From Arthrobacter antioxidans (GTDB taxonomy: Bacteria; Actinomycetota; Actinomycetes; Actinomycetales; Micrococcaceae): a stretch of DNA of 64,000 bases. Location: the NCBI RefSeq assembly GCF_023100725.1, contig NZ_CP095501.1, forward strand, positions 3,100,001-3,164,000. Direction: 5' to 3'. The notes below the pieces were generated by a model. It saw only the letters and a list, made by a program, of their open reading frames with translations, had not been told where the DNA came from and searched no databases. The position numbers and the translations under genes are program-made. Position 1 is the first letter of the stretch; each line of letters begins with the position of its first letter. Positions 52,538 through 60,725 of this stretch are shown here, in pieces.

Positions 52538-52981
52538 GTGGTGGACGGAGTGCTCGACGACGTCGATCGGAAGATCCTCGCCGAACTCACGCGGGACGGG
52601 CGTCAGTCCGTGACCTCGGTGGCGGAACGCGTGCACATCTCACGGGCGCACGCCTACTCCCGCATCGCGAAGCTGACCGAGGACGGCGTACTGACGCGGT
52701 TCACGGCGATCATCGACCCGGCCAAGGCCGGCCTCCGCTCCTCCGCCTACGTGACCCTCAAGGTGCGGCAGCACTCCTGGCGCGAGCTCCGCGACAGGCT
52801 GCGCAGCGTCCCGGAGATCCACCACATCGCGCTGGTCGGCGGGGACTTCGACGTCATCCTCCTGGTGCGGGCCGAGGACAACGTGGGGCTGCGGCGGGTG
52901 ATCTTCGACCAGCTGCAGTCGATGCCGGGCGTCCTCGATACGCAGACGTTCCTCGTCTTCGAGGACCTCGACACGCGCTGA
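52538..52981 (+). CDS. Lrp/AsnC family regulator (BkdR-like)
   Basis: A 147-residue Lrp/AsnC protein. The N-terminal winged helix is LDDVDRKILAELTRDGRQSVTSVAERVHISRAHAYSRIAKLTEDGVLTRFTAIID; the C-terminal RAM domain (YVTLKVRQHSWRELRDRLRSVPEIHHIALVGGDFDVILLV) binds amino acids and mediates octamer formation. Divergent placement from the branched-chain dehydrogenase operon matches BkdR, which activates bkd genes in response to branched-chain amino acids. Tandem GTG codons at 52538 and 52541; AAGGAG (52523-52528) fits either. Confidence 0.88.
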   Translation: MVDGVLDDVDRKILAELTRDGRQSVTSVAERVHISRAHAYSRIAKLTEDGVLTRFTAIIDPAKAGLRSSAYVTLKVRQHSWRELRDRLRSVPEIHHIALVGGDFDVILLVRAEDNVGLRRVIFDQLQSMPGVLDTQTFLVFEDLDTR

Positions 52982-53036
52982 GGCCCCGGGGAGCATGGTC
53001 ATGGTCCGGTGATCGTGAACTGCACAAGGAGATCCC

Positions 53037-53696
53037 ATGTCCCTCGTCCGCGTCCATAACTTCTCCATCTCCCTCGACGGCTTCGGCACGGGTGAGGGCC
53101 AGCACCTCGACGCCCCGTTCGGTCACGCGGGCTCACGGCTCATGGAGTGGGCGATCGGGACGCGCACCTTCCGCGCGATGGGCCTTCACGGGGACGGGCC
53201 GGGGTCCTTCGGCGTCGACGATGCGTTCGCCGCCGCGTGGGGGCCCGGGATCGGCGTGGAGATCATGGGGCGGAACAAGTTCGGCCCCCACCGCGGCCCC
53301 TGGGAGGACGAGGAGTGGAAGGGCTGGTGGGGTGGGAACCCGGTCTTCCACACCCCCGTGGTCGTCCTGACGCACCATCCCCGGCCGGTCCTCGCGATGG
53401 ACGGCGGGACGACCTTCCACTTCGTCGACACCGACCCCGCGTCCGCACTGGAGCAGGCCCGAGCCCTGGCCGGCGGCCTCGACGTCCGGATCGGCGGCGG
53501 CGCCATCACGGTGCGACAGTTCCTCGAGGCCGACCTCATCGACCACCTGCACGTCGTCGTCGTGCCGATCGTCCTGGGCCGGGGCGAACGCCTGTGGGAC
53601 GGCCTCGAAGGGCTCGAGGAGCGCTTCGAGATCGAGGCGACACCCTCCCCGACGGGGGTGGTGCACCTGGTCCTCACGCGCCGCACCTCCCGGTAG
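53037..53696 (+). CDS. dihydrofolate reductase / RibD C-terminal family protein
   Basis: A 219-residue DHFR-fold protein with the pattern VRVHNFSISLDGFGTGEGQHLDAPFGHAG, IMGRNKFGPHRGPWEDEEWKGWWG (NADPH-loop region) and DVRIGGGAITVRQFLEADLIDHLHVVVVPIVLGRGERLW, the RibD C-terminal signature. It is probably an NADPH-dependent reductase of unknown substrate, not the folate enzyme, because the folate-binding segments are absent. ATG at 53037 follows AAGGAG. Single gene 55 bases after lrp. Confidence 0.82.
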   Translation: MSLVRVHNFSISLDGFGTGEGQHLDAPFGHAGSRLMEWAIGTRTFRAMGLHGDGPGSFGVDDAFAAAWGPGIGVEIMGRNKFGPHRGPWEDEEWKGWWGGNPVFHTPVVVLTHHPRPVLAMDGGTTFHFVDTDPASALEQARALAGGLDVRIGGGAITVRQFLEADLIDHLHVVVVPIVLGRGERLWDGLEGLEERFEIEATPSPTGVVHLVLTRRTSR

Positions 53697-53718
53697 GCCC
53701 GAGGGCCGCGGCGTGGGG

Positions 53719-54549
53719 TCAGGCGCCGAAGCGCGGTGCCCGTTTCTCCCGGAACGCCTCGAGGCCCTCGCGGTAGTCGTCCGAGGCCCCGAGCACGCCC
53801 TGGACGTCGTTCTCGCCGCTGATGGCCTGCCACAGGCCGAGCCGCTCGTCGCGGATGCGCGCGACGAGCTGCTTCGAGGCGACCAGTGCCTGCAGCGGAC
53901 CCGCCGCCGCCCGCGCGGCCTTGGCCCGGGTGAAGTCGAGCAGCTCCCCGGCGGGCACGGCACGGCTGAAGAGTCCGCCCGCCACTGCCTCCGCCCCCGT
54001 CATCAGGTCACCCGTGTACATGAGGTCCAGGGCCCGGTGCGGACCGAGCCGCTCCGTGAACAGCCAGTGCCCGCCGGAGTCCAGCGCCAGCCCGAGGGCG
54101 GCGAACGGCGAGCCGATCTTCGCGGTCTCCGCGACGTACACGACGTCGGTCGCGAGCAGCAGGCCCAGCCCGACGCCGAGGCAGGCGCCCTGCGCCGCCG
54201 CGAAGGTCGGGGCCGGGAAGTCCGCCATCTTCCGCAGCAGCGGGGTGAGCGTGGCGTCGAGGAACGCGAAGGCGTCGTCGGCCCCGGGTTCGATCGGACC
54301 GAGGTTCCGGCCCGCGCAGAACGCGCGCCCCTCCCCGCGCAGCACGAGCGCACGGACGGTGCCGTCACGCACCCCGGCCGCGGCGGCGTCGTACGCGTCG
54401 GAGAGCGCGGAGAGCGCCTGCTCGTCGACGGCGTTGAGCCGGTGCGGCGCGTCCAGCACCACCTCGGCGATCCCGCCGTCGATGCTCAGGCGGATCATGC
54501 CGGCGGAGGGTTCATTGCTCGACGGCGTCGCGGTGGAGGGGGTGGTCAT
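53719..54549 (-). CDS. enoyl-CoA hydratase/isomerase of the phenylacetate cluster (PaaG/PaaF-like)
   Basis: A 276-residue crotonase-fold protein. The oxyanion-hole segment is FCAGRNLGPIEPG and the second FAAAQGACLGVGLGLLLATD; GSPFAALGLALDSGGHWLFTERLG is typical. The position usually holding Glu of hydratases carries Asp in ALDSGGHW, which suits the isomerase PaaG (2-oxepin-2(3H)-ylideneacetyl-CoA forming). It lies 9 bases after paaE, last of the paaABCDE operon, so it may act in ring-oxygen isomerisation. N-terminal 17 residues are low complexity; a start at ATG further in (MIRLSIDGG) is possible. Confidence 0.78.
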   Translation of the reverse strand: MTTPSTATPSSNEPSAGMIRLSIDGGIAEVVLDAPHRLNAVDEQALSALSDAYDAAAAGVRDGTVRALVLRGEGRAFCAGRNLGPIEPGADDAFAFLDATLTPLLRKMADFPAPTFAAAQGACLGVGLGLLLATDVVYVAETAKIGSPFAALGLALDSGGHWLFTERLGPHRALDLMYTGDLMTGAEAVAGGLFSRAVPAGELLDFTRAKAARAAAGPLQALVASKQLVARIRDERLGLWQAISGENDVQGVLGASDDYREGLEAFREKRAPRFGA

Positions 54550-54558
54550 GGCTGCCTC

Positions 54559-55692
54559 TCAGGCGTCGTAGTCGACGGCGACGGCGTCGCTCGTGGGATG
54601 GGCCTGGCACGTGAGGACGAATCCTGCGGCGATTTCGTCGGGTTCGAGCGCGTAGTTCTCGTCCATCGCCACCGTCCCCTGGACGAGCTTCGCGCGGCAC
54701 GTGCCGCACACGCCGCCGGCACAGGCGAACGGCACGTCGGGCCGCACCCTGAGGGCGGCGTTCAGGATCGATTCGCGGGCGTGGGTGGGGCTCTGGACGG
54801 AGCCCTGCAGCCCGTCCAGGTTGAAGGAGATGGTGTAGTTCTCCCCGTTGTCCGCCGGCGTCACGGGGTGGCCGTGACTGCCCTCCGGCCGGGTGGGCTC
54901 GCCCGTGGTGAACAGTTCGAAGCGCACCTTCTCCGTGGGTACGCCGCGTTCGGTGAGGAAGTCCCGGCACAGCTGGACGAGCTCGAACGGTCCGCAGAGG
55001 AACCACTCGTCCACGCGGTCCGGGTCGATGACCGTGCCGAGCAGCTTCTCCAGCTTGTCGGCGTCGATCCTGCCCGAGAGCAGCGGCGAGATGCGCTGCT
55101 CGCGGGACAGGACGTGGTGCAGCGCGAAGCGGGCGGGATAGCGGTCCTTGAGGTCGGCGAGCTCCTCGAGGAACATGACGTCCATCGCGGCCCGGTTCGC
55201 GTAGACGAGGTCGAAGCGCACGTTCGGGCCGTCGGCGAGCATGGACCGGGCGATCGCGATCACCGGGGTGATGCCGGACCCCGCGGCGACGGCGACGAAC
55301 GAGACCGCCTCCTGGCCCGGCGTCGTGCGCGGGGTGAACTGCCCGAGCGGGCTCATGACCTCGAGGGTGTCCCCCGCCGTCAGGGACTCGTTCACCCAGG
55401 TGGAGAAGACGCCGCCGAGGTCGCGTTTCACGGCGACGCGCAGCTCCCCGGGGCGCGGGTCGGCGCAGATCGAATAGCTGCGGCGGACCTCTTTCGGTTC
55501 GCCGTCGACGTCGAGGGTGGTGCGCAGCGCGACGTACTGCCCGGGCAGGTACCCGAACTGGTCCTGCAGGCTGGGAGGGACGTCGAGGGTGACCTCGACG
55601 GCGTCCTCCGTCAGCCGGCGGACGCTGCGTACGGTGAGCGTGTGGAAGGCGCTCCGCCGCTTGGTGGAGGGGGCGAGGACAACGGCCATCAA
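54559..55692 (-). CDS. paaE: ring-1,2-epoxyphenylacetyl-CoA epoxidase reductase subunit
   Basis: A 377-residue electron-transfer subunit with a ferredoxin-NADP reductase part (FAD: RRSYSICADP; NAD: AAGSGITPVIAIARSML; C-terminal FLCGPFELVQ) followed by a plant-type 2Fe-2S ferredoxin domain whose cysteines lie in CAGGVCGTCRAKL and LTCQAHP. It delivers electrons from NADPH to the di-iron PaaA centre. GTG overlap: its ATG is four bases inside the end of paaD (ATGA). Length normal. Confidence 0.92.
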   Translation of the reverse strand: MMAVVLAPSTKRRSAFHTLTVRSVRRLTEDAVEVTLDVPPSLQDQFGYLPGQYVALRTTLDVDGEPKEVRRSYSICADPRPGELRVAVKRDLGGVFSTWVNESLTAGDTLEVMSPLGQFTPRTTPGQEAVSFVAVAAGSGITPVIAIARSMLADGPNVRFDLVYANRAAMDVMFLEELADLKDRYPARFALHHVLSREQRISPLLSGRIDADKLEKLLGTVIDPDRVDEWFLCGPFELVQLCRDFLTERGVPTEKVRFELFTTGEPTRPEGSHGHPVTPADNGENYTISFNLDGLQGSVQSPTHARESILNAALRVRPDVPFACAGGVCGTCRAKLVQGTVAMDENYALEPDEIAAGFVLTCQAHPTSDAVAVDYDA

Positions 55693-56201
55693 TGCACCTT
55701 GAAGTAGTCGAAGGGTTCCCTGCAGTCGTTACAGACGTAGAGCGCCTTGCAGGAGGTGGACCCGAAGCGGGTCAGTTCGCGGGTGTTCAGGGACGAGCAC
55801 TGGGGGCACTTGACGCTCAGGCCGATGCGCACCGGACCGGCGGCGGCCTTGCCCGTGGGCGGCGCGATGCCGTACTGCGCGAGCTTCGCCTTGCCGTCGT
55901 CGCTCAGCCAGTCCGTGGTCCAGGCGGGCGAGAGCACGAGCCGGACGGCGACGTCGTCGTAGCCTGCCGCGTGCAGTGCCGAGGTGACGTCGTCGCGGAT
56001 GGCGTCCATCGCCGGGCAGCCCGAATAGGTGGGGGTGATCGCGACCTCGACCCGGCCCGACGGCGCCACGTGCGCCGCACGGAGCACCCCGAGGTCCTCG
56101 ATGGTGAGCACCGGGATCTCGGGGTCGCAGACCGTCGCCGCGACGTCCCACGCCGCCGCGTCGGGCGCCGCCGAGGGCCGCAGCTCCGTCCCGGTCACCA
56201 T
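55689..56201 (-). CDS. paaD: phenylacetate epoxidase maturation protein
   Basis: A 170-residue PaaD. The N-terminal MIP18/DUF59-type domain begins VCDPEIPVLTIEDLGVLR (Asp-Pro-Glu-Ile motif) and includes PTYSGCPAMDAIRDDV, a thiol likely involved in Fe-S handling. The C-terminal zinc module has CPQCSS ... SCKALYVCNDCREPFDYF (four or five Cys). PaaD helps to mature the iron centres of the epoxidase. Overlaps paaE by four bases; 21 bases downstream of paaC. Confidence 0.9.
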   Translation of the reverse strand: MVTGTELRPSAAPDAAAWDVAATVCDPEIPVLTIEDLGVLRAAHVAPSGRVEVAITPTYSGCPAMDAIRDDVTSALHAAGYDDVAVRLVLSPAWTTDWLSDDGKAKLAQYGIAPPTGKAAAGPVRIGLSVKCPQCSSLNTRELTRFGSTSCKALYVCNDCREPFDYFKVH

Positions 56202-56222
56202 GACGGCCCCATCAGGACGTCC

Positions 56223-57047
56223 TCACCAGGACGCGCCCGGGAACTCGCGGGCGAGGACCTGCATCTCGGCGAGCATGTACCCGAGGTGCTCGCTGTGGCG
56301 CCCGAGGCGTCCGCCCCCGACGGCGCCCGGCACCGCCGGGATCTCGAGTTCGGCCTCGGTGAGGACCGTGCCGACGGCGCTGTCGAAGGACGCGCGGAGC
56401 TCGCTGGGGCGCACGCCGGCATCACCCACCTCGTCGATGAGCGGGTGGTCCGTGAACAGCTCCTCCACATAGGGCCAGGTGAGTCGGAGCCCGGCGATCA
56501 TCCTGCGGCGCGACTCCTCGGTGCCGAGCGCGAGGCGCAGGACCCACTGGATGGCGTGGTCCCGGTGGTAGTCCACCTCCTTGACGGCTTTCGCGGCGAT
56601 CGCGGCGAGGGTCGGATCGCTCGAATGCACGAGGCGGGAGTAGAGCTCCCACTGGTAGAGCGCGACGACGAACTGCCGGGCGATGGTGCGGGCGAAGTCC
56701 CCGTTCGGCTGCTCCACGAGGTGGACCGAGCGGAACTCGGGCTCGCGGCGGAAGTAGGCGAGGTCGTCCTCGGTCTTGTCCCAGGCACGGCCGGCGTAGG
56801 TCAGGAAGGAGCGGGCGTGGCCGATCTGGTCGAGCGCGATGTTCGCCAGCGCCACGTCCTCCTCGAGTTCGGGCGCCCGGGAGATCCACCAGCCGAGCCG
56901 CTGCGCGAGGATCAGGGCGTCGTCGCCGAGCCCCAGCGCGTACCGGGCCACGGCGTCGCCGGGCGTCGCGTCCTGGAGCGCGATGTCCTCGGGCCGCAGC
57001 GCATTGCCCGGGGTGATGCGGGTGGCACTGGCGTTCGCCTCGCTCAC
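56223..57047 (-). CDS. paaC: phenylacetyl-CoA epoxidase structural subunit
   Basis: A 274-residue ferritin-fold subunit related to PaaA but without the full di-iron ligand set. Sequence blocks ALGLGDDALILAQRLGWWISRAPELEEDVALANIALDQIGHARSFL and EVDYHRDHAIQWVLRLALGTEESRRRM are characteristic. It forms the PaaAC heterodimer. The GTG start at 57047 overlaps the paaB stop (GTGA), which is why the longer in-frame ORF is trimmed. Confidence 0.9.
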   Translation of the reverse strand: MSEANASATRITPGNALRPEDIALQDATPGDAVARYALGLGDDALILAQRLGWWISRAPELEEDVALANIALDQIGHARSFLTYAGRAWDKTEDDLAYFRREPEFRSVHLVEQPNGDFARTIARQFVVALYQWELYSRLVHSSDPTLAAIAAKAVKEVDYHRDHAIQWVLRLALGTEESRRRMIAGLRLTWPYVEELFTDHPLIDEVGDAGVRPSELRASFDSAVGTVLTEAELEIPAVPGAVGGGRLGRHSEHLGYMLAEMQVLAREFPGASW

Positions 57048-57391
57048 AGGTGCTTCACCCCCTCGCTCTTCGTGTAGTACGTGGCATGGCGGTAGTCCTT
57101 GCCCTGGGGCGACTCGAAGAAGGCCTCCTTCGCATCGGGATCGCTCGTGATGATCGACGACGCCGGGACCACCCACAGGCTCACGCCCTCGTTGCGGCGC
57201 GTGTACAGGTCACGTGCGTTACGGACGGCCATCTCGGCGTCGGGTGCGTGCAGCGATCCGGCGTGCACATGGGAGAGCCCGCGCGAGGACCGCACGAAGA
57301 CCTCCCAGAGCGGCCAGGCCGCGCGTTCCTCGTGGAGGCCCGACGACGGTGCCGTCGCGCCGTCGTCGCCCGTCGTCGATCCGCCGGTCAC
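57044..57391 (-). CDS. paaB: phenylacetyl-CoA epoxidase bridging subunit
   Basis: A 115-residue PaaB. The core reads WPLWEVFVRSSRGLSHVHAGSLHAPDAEMAVRNARDLYTRRNEGVSLWVVPASSI, the family hallmark, and ends DYRHATYYTKSEGVKHL. The N-terminal 22 residues are Gly/Thr/Ser-rich and probably disordered. PaaB bridges two PaaAC dimers. GTG at 57391 abuts the paaA stop directly. Confidence 0.92.
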   Translation of the reverse strand: MTGGSTTGDDGATAPSSGLHEERAAWPLWEVFVRSSRGLSHVHAGSLHAPDAEMAVRNARDLYTRRNEGVSLWVVPASSIITSDPDAKEAFFESPQGKDYRHATYYTKSEGVKHL

Positions 57392-58372
57392 CTAGGCCGC
57401 CTTCGTCGTCGTGCGCTTCGCGGCCTGCCGGGCGGCGTAGGCCGAGGCGGCCTCCCGGACCCAGGCGCCGTCCTCGTGCGCTTCCCGGCGCCGTTCCAGG
57501 CGCTGGGCGTTGCAGGGGCCGCGGCCGGCGAGGACTTCCTTGAACTCGTTCCAGTCGAGGGGGCCGTACTGCCACCGGCCGGTCTCCTCGTCGAAGCGGA
57601 CGTCCTTGTCCGGCAGGTCGAGTCCGAGGACCGTGATCTGCTCGACCATCATGCCGACGAAGCGGGACCGCAGCTCGTCGTTGGAGAAGCGCTTGATCTT
57701 CCATTCCATGGACTTCTGCGAGTTGGGTGAGTCCTCGTCCGGCGGACCGAACATCATGAGTGACGGGGCGTACCAGCGGTTGACGGCGTCCTGCGCCATG
57801 GCGCGCTGCTCGGGGGTTCCGTTGGCCAGTTCGAGGAGGATCTCGAAGCCCTGCCGCTGGTGGAACGATTCCTCCTTGCAGATGCGGACCATCGCGCGCC
57901 CGTACGGGCCGTAGGAGGCACGGCAGAGGGGCACCTGATTGCAGATGGCTGCTCCGTCCACGAGCCAGCCGATCGCCCCGATGTCCGCCCAGGTGAGTAC
58001 GGGGTAGTTGAAGATGCTCGAGTAGCGGGCCTTGCCGGCGATGAGGTCCTCGGTCATCTGCTCGCGCGGGGTGCCGAGCGTCTCGGCGGCGGAGTACAGG
58101 TACAGTCCGTGCCCGGCCTCGTCCTGGACCTTGGCCATGAGGACGGCCTTGCGCTTGAGGGACGGCGCGCGCGTGATCCAGTTGGCCTCCGGCTGCATGC
58201 CGATGATCTCGGAGTGGGCGTGCTGGGAGATCTGGCGGGTCAGGGACTTGCGGTAGTCCGCGGGCATCCAGTCGCGCGGTTCGATCCGGGAGTCCCGGGC
58301 GATGAGGTCGTCGAAGACCTTCTCGCCCGCGGCGTCGTGGTCCGCGCGGGTGTCGATCGCTGTAGCCGTCAT
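57392..58372 (-). CDS. paaA: phenylacetyl-CoA epoxidase catalytic di-iron subunit
   Basis: A 326-residue di-iron ferritin-fold monooxygenase that epoxidises the aromatic ring of phenylacetyl-CoA with O2. Ligand-bearing segments are visible: [23 protein letters not shown] (Glu/His), [17 protein letters not shown], and [21 protein letters not shown] (Glu-His). The ATG start ([10 protein letters not shown]) is taken rather than the upstream in-frame TTG at 58453, because that TTG is the -35 hexamer of a near-perfect promoter. First gene of the paaABCDE-hydratase operon. Confidence 0.94.
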   Translation of the reverse strand: MTATAIDTRADHDAAGEKVFDDLIARDSRIEPRDWMPADYRKSLTRQISQHAHSEIIGMQPEANWITRAPSLKRKAVLMAKVQDEAGHGLYLYSAAETLGTPREQMTEDLIAGKARYSSIFNYPVLTWADIGAIGWLVDGAAICNQVPLCRASYGPYGRAMVRICKEESFHQRQGFEILLELANGTPEQRAMAQDAVNRWYAPSLMMFGPPDEDSPNSQKSMEWKIKRFSNDELRSRFVGMMVEQITVLGLDLPDKDVRFDEETGRWQYGPLDWNEFKEVLAGRGPCNAQRLERRREAHEDGAWVREAASAYAARQAAKRTTTKAA

Positions 58373-58408
58373 GGTGCCTGCCTCGCTCGTCCGGACGCCC
58401 GGTTTATT

Positions 58409-58453
58409 TACCGACCGTTCGTTCAGTATAGGGAGGGGCGGGAGGGCGGTCAA
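58409..58453 (-). promoter_or_regulatory. paaA promoter with likely PaaR operator
   Basis: On the minus strand TTGACC (58453-58448), 17-base spacer, TATACT (58430-58425) is a near-consensus promoter. Overlapping the transcription start is ACTGAACG-AACGGTCGGT, an imperfect palindrome of the ACCGACC half-site type used by TetR-family PaaR regulators. Confidence 0.7.
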
Positions 58454-58527
58454 CGGTCGGACGGGCGTGGGGGCGGCCTGTGCGGCATCGGGCCACTTGG
58501 GGGGGCGGCGCCTCGGGGCGGTCCGCC

Positions 58528-58587
58528 GCGGCGACGGGTTCGCGCCTCGGGGGCGGCCTGGTGCGGCGACGGGTTCGCGCCTCGGGG
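58528..58587. repeat. short tandem repeat in the paaA upstream region
   Basis: GCGGCGACGGGTTCGCGCCT followed by CGGGG occurs at 58528-58552 and again, identical over 25 bases, at 58563-58587 (period 35); a partial third copy (GGCGCCTCGGGGCGG) precedes them. It lies between the paaA promoter and the end of the next gene, in non-coding sequence. Confidence 0.6.
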
Positions 58588-58657
58588 ACGGCGACGGCCG
58601 GCTGAAGGTGTCACTGGTCCACGGCTCGTGGACGGGCTGCGGCGGTAGGGCTTGGCG

Positions 58658-59110
58658 TCAGCCGGCCCGGGCCAGCGGCGCGTCCCGGCTGTCCTGGCTC
58701 CCCGCCAGGATCTCCCGCAGCGCGCGGGCCGGTCCGTTCTCCACGGCCCGGGAGGAGAGCTGGGCGTTCATCCAGGCGGCGAGCCGTTTCTCCCCGGCGC
58801 ACGCAGGGGACGTGAGCGACGGCAGCCTGCCCTCCTCCTGGAGGAACTCGGAGATGCTGTCGACCTTCAGCCAGGCCGCCCCGGTGCGCTGATGCTCGAC
58901 CGGCTCCTCGGAGAGCACCCCCGCGGCGCAGAGCTTGGCACGGTGTTCGGGTGTCAGGCGACCGGTGCGGGCGGCTTTGCGCTGCTCGTCGAGCCACATG
59001 GCCAGGCGGTGCTCACCCGGGGTGGACGCCCTGAAGTACGGATCGCGGCCCTCACTGTCGCGGAAGGTGATGAGTGCCCGCAGGCGGAGATCCCAGGAGG
59101 TCGTTAGCAC
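58658..59110 (-). CDS. helicase-associated-domain-like protein
   Basis: A 150-residue, mostly helical protein with two similar halves: WDLRLRALITFRDSEGRDPYFRASTPGEHRLAMWLDEQRKAARTGRLTPEHRAKLCAAG and AWLKVDSISEFLQEEGRLPSLTSPACAGEKRLAAWMNAQLSSRAVENGPARALREILAG. The pattern W..L..F..E.GR.P.......E..L..W...Q is that of helicase-associated (HA) repeats, here without any helicase. Function unknown; perhaps nucleic-acid binding. GTG start at 59110 with AAAGGG eight bases before. Divergent from paaR, with a 55-base nested palindrome between. Confidence 0.62.
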   Translation of the reverse strand: MLTTSWDLRLRALITFRDSEGRDPYFRASTPGEHRLAMWLDEQRKAARTGRLTPEHRAKLCAAGVLSEEPVEHQRTGAAWLKVDSISEFLQEEGRLPSLTSPACAGEKRLAAWMNAQLSSRAVENGPARALREILAGSQDSRDAPLARAG

Positions 59111-59132
59111 GGGGAGCGCCCTTTCGGAATGG

Positions 59133-59187
59133 AACGGGTGATAATGATAAGCCTACTACCTACTAGGCAGGCTAACTATCACCCGTT
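59133..59187. promoter_or_regulatory. 55-base nested palindrome between the HA-domain gene and paaR
   Basis: Outer arms AACGGGTGATA (59133-59143) and TATCACCCGTT (59177-59187) are perfect 11-base inverted repeats. The inner palindrome GCCTACTACCTACTAGGC (59151-59168) is centred on the same point. TATCAT on the minus strand (59149-59144) is a plausible -10 of the HA-domain gene. It stands out as A/T-rich against the surroundings and is a strong candidate operator. Confidence 0.65.
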
Positions 59188-59251
59188 GCGAGTGATCTTC
59201 CGCCCTTTCCCTGCCGTTCGACCAGCGGGACGGTCATGCAAAAATGGGCGT

Positions 59252-59863
59252 ATGACCGTCGATGGAATCCGCCCCGCCGCCGCCCGGCGCGGACGTCCCG
59301 GATACGACCAGCAGTCGGTCCTGGCCGTCGCGGTCGCGGCCTTCAACCGGCACGGCTACGAGGCGACGTCGATGGGCATGCTCGCCGAGGAACTCGGCCT
59401 CAGCAAGTCCGCGATCTACCATCACGTGCCGTCCAAGGGGGATCTCCTGCGGCTTGCCCTCGATCATGCGCTGGGCGGCCTGGAAGCCGTGCTGCAGGAT
59501 CCGGGGGCGCATGCCGGTCCAGCGGATGCCCGGCTCGAGTTCGTGCTGCGGGGGACCATCGCCGTCCTCACCGAACGGCTCCCCTTCGTCACCCTGCTGC
59601 TGCGGCTTCGCGGCAACACGGAGATCGAACGGGAGGCACTGGAGCGGCGCAGGGCCTTCGATCGCGAGGTTGCGGCACTCGTCGATGCCGCGCGGCACGA
59701 GGGCTCCATCCGGAAGGACATCGACCCGAGGACCACCACGCGCCTGATCTTCGGCACCATCAACTCCATCGTCGAGTGGTACAAACCGGGCGGACCCCTG
59801 ACCGCCGAGAAGCTCTCCGACGACGTCATCCACATGGTGTTCGACGGCCTGCACCGGCGCTGA
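59252..59863 (+). CDS. paaR: TetR family regulator of phenylacetate genes
   Basis: A 203-residue TetR-type repressor. The HTH reads AAFNRHGYEATSMGMLAEELGLSKSAIYHHVPSKGDLLRLALDHAL; the C-terminal domain (TIAVLTERLPFVTLLLRLRGNTEIEREALERRRAFDREVAALVDAARHEG) is the TetR_C_33-like part found in PaaR, where phenylacetyl-CoA is the inducer. ATG at 59252 is picked since the upstream frame is polar and Arg-rich. Located between the paaABCDE operon and paaZ-paaH, as in other actinobacteria. Confidence 0.83.
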   Translation: MTVDGIRPAAARRGRPGYDQQSVLAVAVAAFNRHGYEATSMGMLAEELGLSKSAIYHHVPSKGDLLRLALDHALGGLEAVLQDPGAHAGPADARLEFVLRGTIAVLTERLPFVTLLLRLRGNTEIEREALERRRAFDREVAALVDAARHEGSIRKDIDPRTTTRLIFGTINSIVEWYKPGGPLTAEKLSDDVIHMVFDGLHRR

Positions 59864-59925
59864 CCGGCCCGCCGTCGTCCTCGGCCCCGGCCTGGGCGCC
59901 TCTGCTCCCACTCCGCGGCACCGCC

Positions 59926-59953
59926 GAGTGGGCATGGTCGAACATTCCCGCTC
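59926..59953. repeat. REP-like palindromic repeat, copy 2
   Basis: A 28-base palindrome, GAGTGGGCATGGTC then GAACATTCCCGCTC, 11 of 14 pairs matching, centre TCGA. Similarity to the copy at 60726 continues for about 25 bases to the right. It lies 60 bases after the paaR stop and before the AbiEi/DUF559 pseudogene. Confidence 0.55.
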
Positions 59954-60039
59954 CGCGTCGTCGTGCATGGGGACCGGGCCCCGTCCACATAGGCACACCC
60001 GGGTGCACTGAGGGCCGGAGCGCGGGAGATCCTGCTCCC

Positions 60040-60725
60040 ATGGATGTACTGACGGCGCTGGCGGCAACAGGTGGAGTCGGGCGGGCGCGTGACCTCGTGC
60101 GGATGGGCGTTCCAGGGGGACAGATCACTCGCGCCCTGGGGGGAGGACTGATCGTCCGGGTCTCACGCGGCGCCTACGCACTGCCTGAACACGACGGCGG
60201 TGCGCTCACCGCGGTGGGGGCCGGCGCGGACCTCGCCTGTATCAGTGCGGCTCAGCAGAGGGTCTGTGGGTGCTGACGCGCCCCAAGCGGCTGCATGTGG
60301 GGGTCGATCACGGCCGGGGTGTCGAGGGGGAACGGCTCCGCATGCACCGGACCACCCTGCCGATCCCGACGCCGGCCGTGTGCCTGCAGTGCGTCCGCTG
60401 CCTGCCCGAGCTCGATGCCCTGTGCATCGTCGAGTCCGCGGTCGTCCTCGGCGTCGTGTCGATCACCGACCTGCGCGCGGAAGCCGAGCGCCGCGATGCG
60501 AAAGCACTCCGACGCATCCTGGACCTCCTCGATCCGCACTCCGAATCGATTCTCGAGACCGTTGCGCGCTACCACCTGCGGCGATCCGGGTTCCAGGTCG
60601 CGTCGCAGGTGCGTGTCCCCGGGGTGGGGCGCCTCGACCTCATGGTCGACGGCATCCTCGGTATCGAGGCGGACGGCCGGCAGTACCACGGCGACCGCCG
60701 CGCGTTCCTCCCGGAACGCAGGCCC
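60040..60725 (+). pseudogene. frameshifted, truncated AbiEi-antitoxin-like / DUF559 gene
   Basis: The first frame (60040-60276) encodes MDVLTALAATGGVGRARDLVRMGVPGGQITRALGGG, the N-terminal winged helix of AbiEi-type antitoxins, and stops at 60276. The conserved continuation EGLWVLTRPKRLHVGV is in another frame from about 60256, so one base has been lost near 60255 (AAQQ followed by EGLWVL). The second frame then encodes ESAVVLGVVSITDLRAEAE and the DUF559 (Vsr-like endonuclease) core RSGFQVASQVRVPGVGRLDLMVDGILGIEADGRQYHGD up to about 60700; the end of the domain is missing, replaced by a REP-like repeat. Probably dead. No toxin partner is adjacent. Confidence 0.75.

Noticed and set aside
57392..58453. 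353-residue form of PaaA starting at TTG 58453
   Set aside because: That TTG belongs to the -35 hexamer of the paaA promoter; the extra residues would be encoded upstream of the transcription start.
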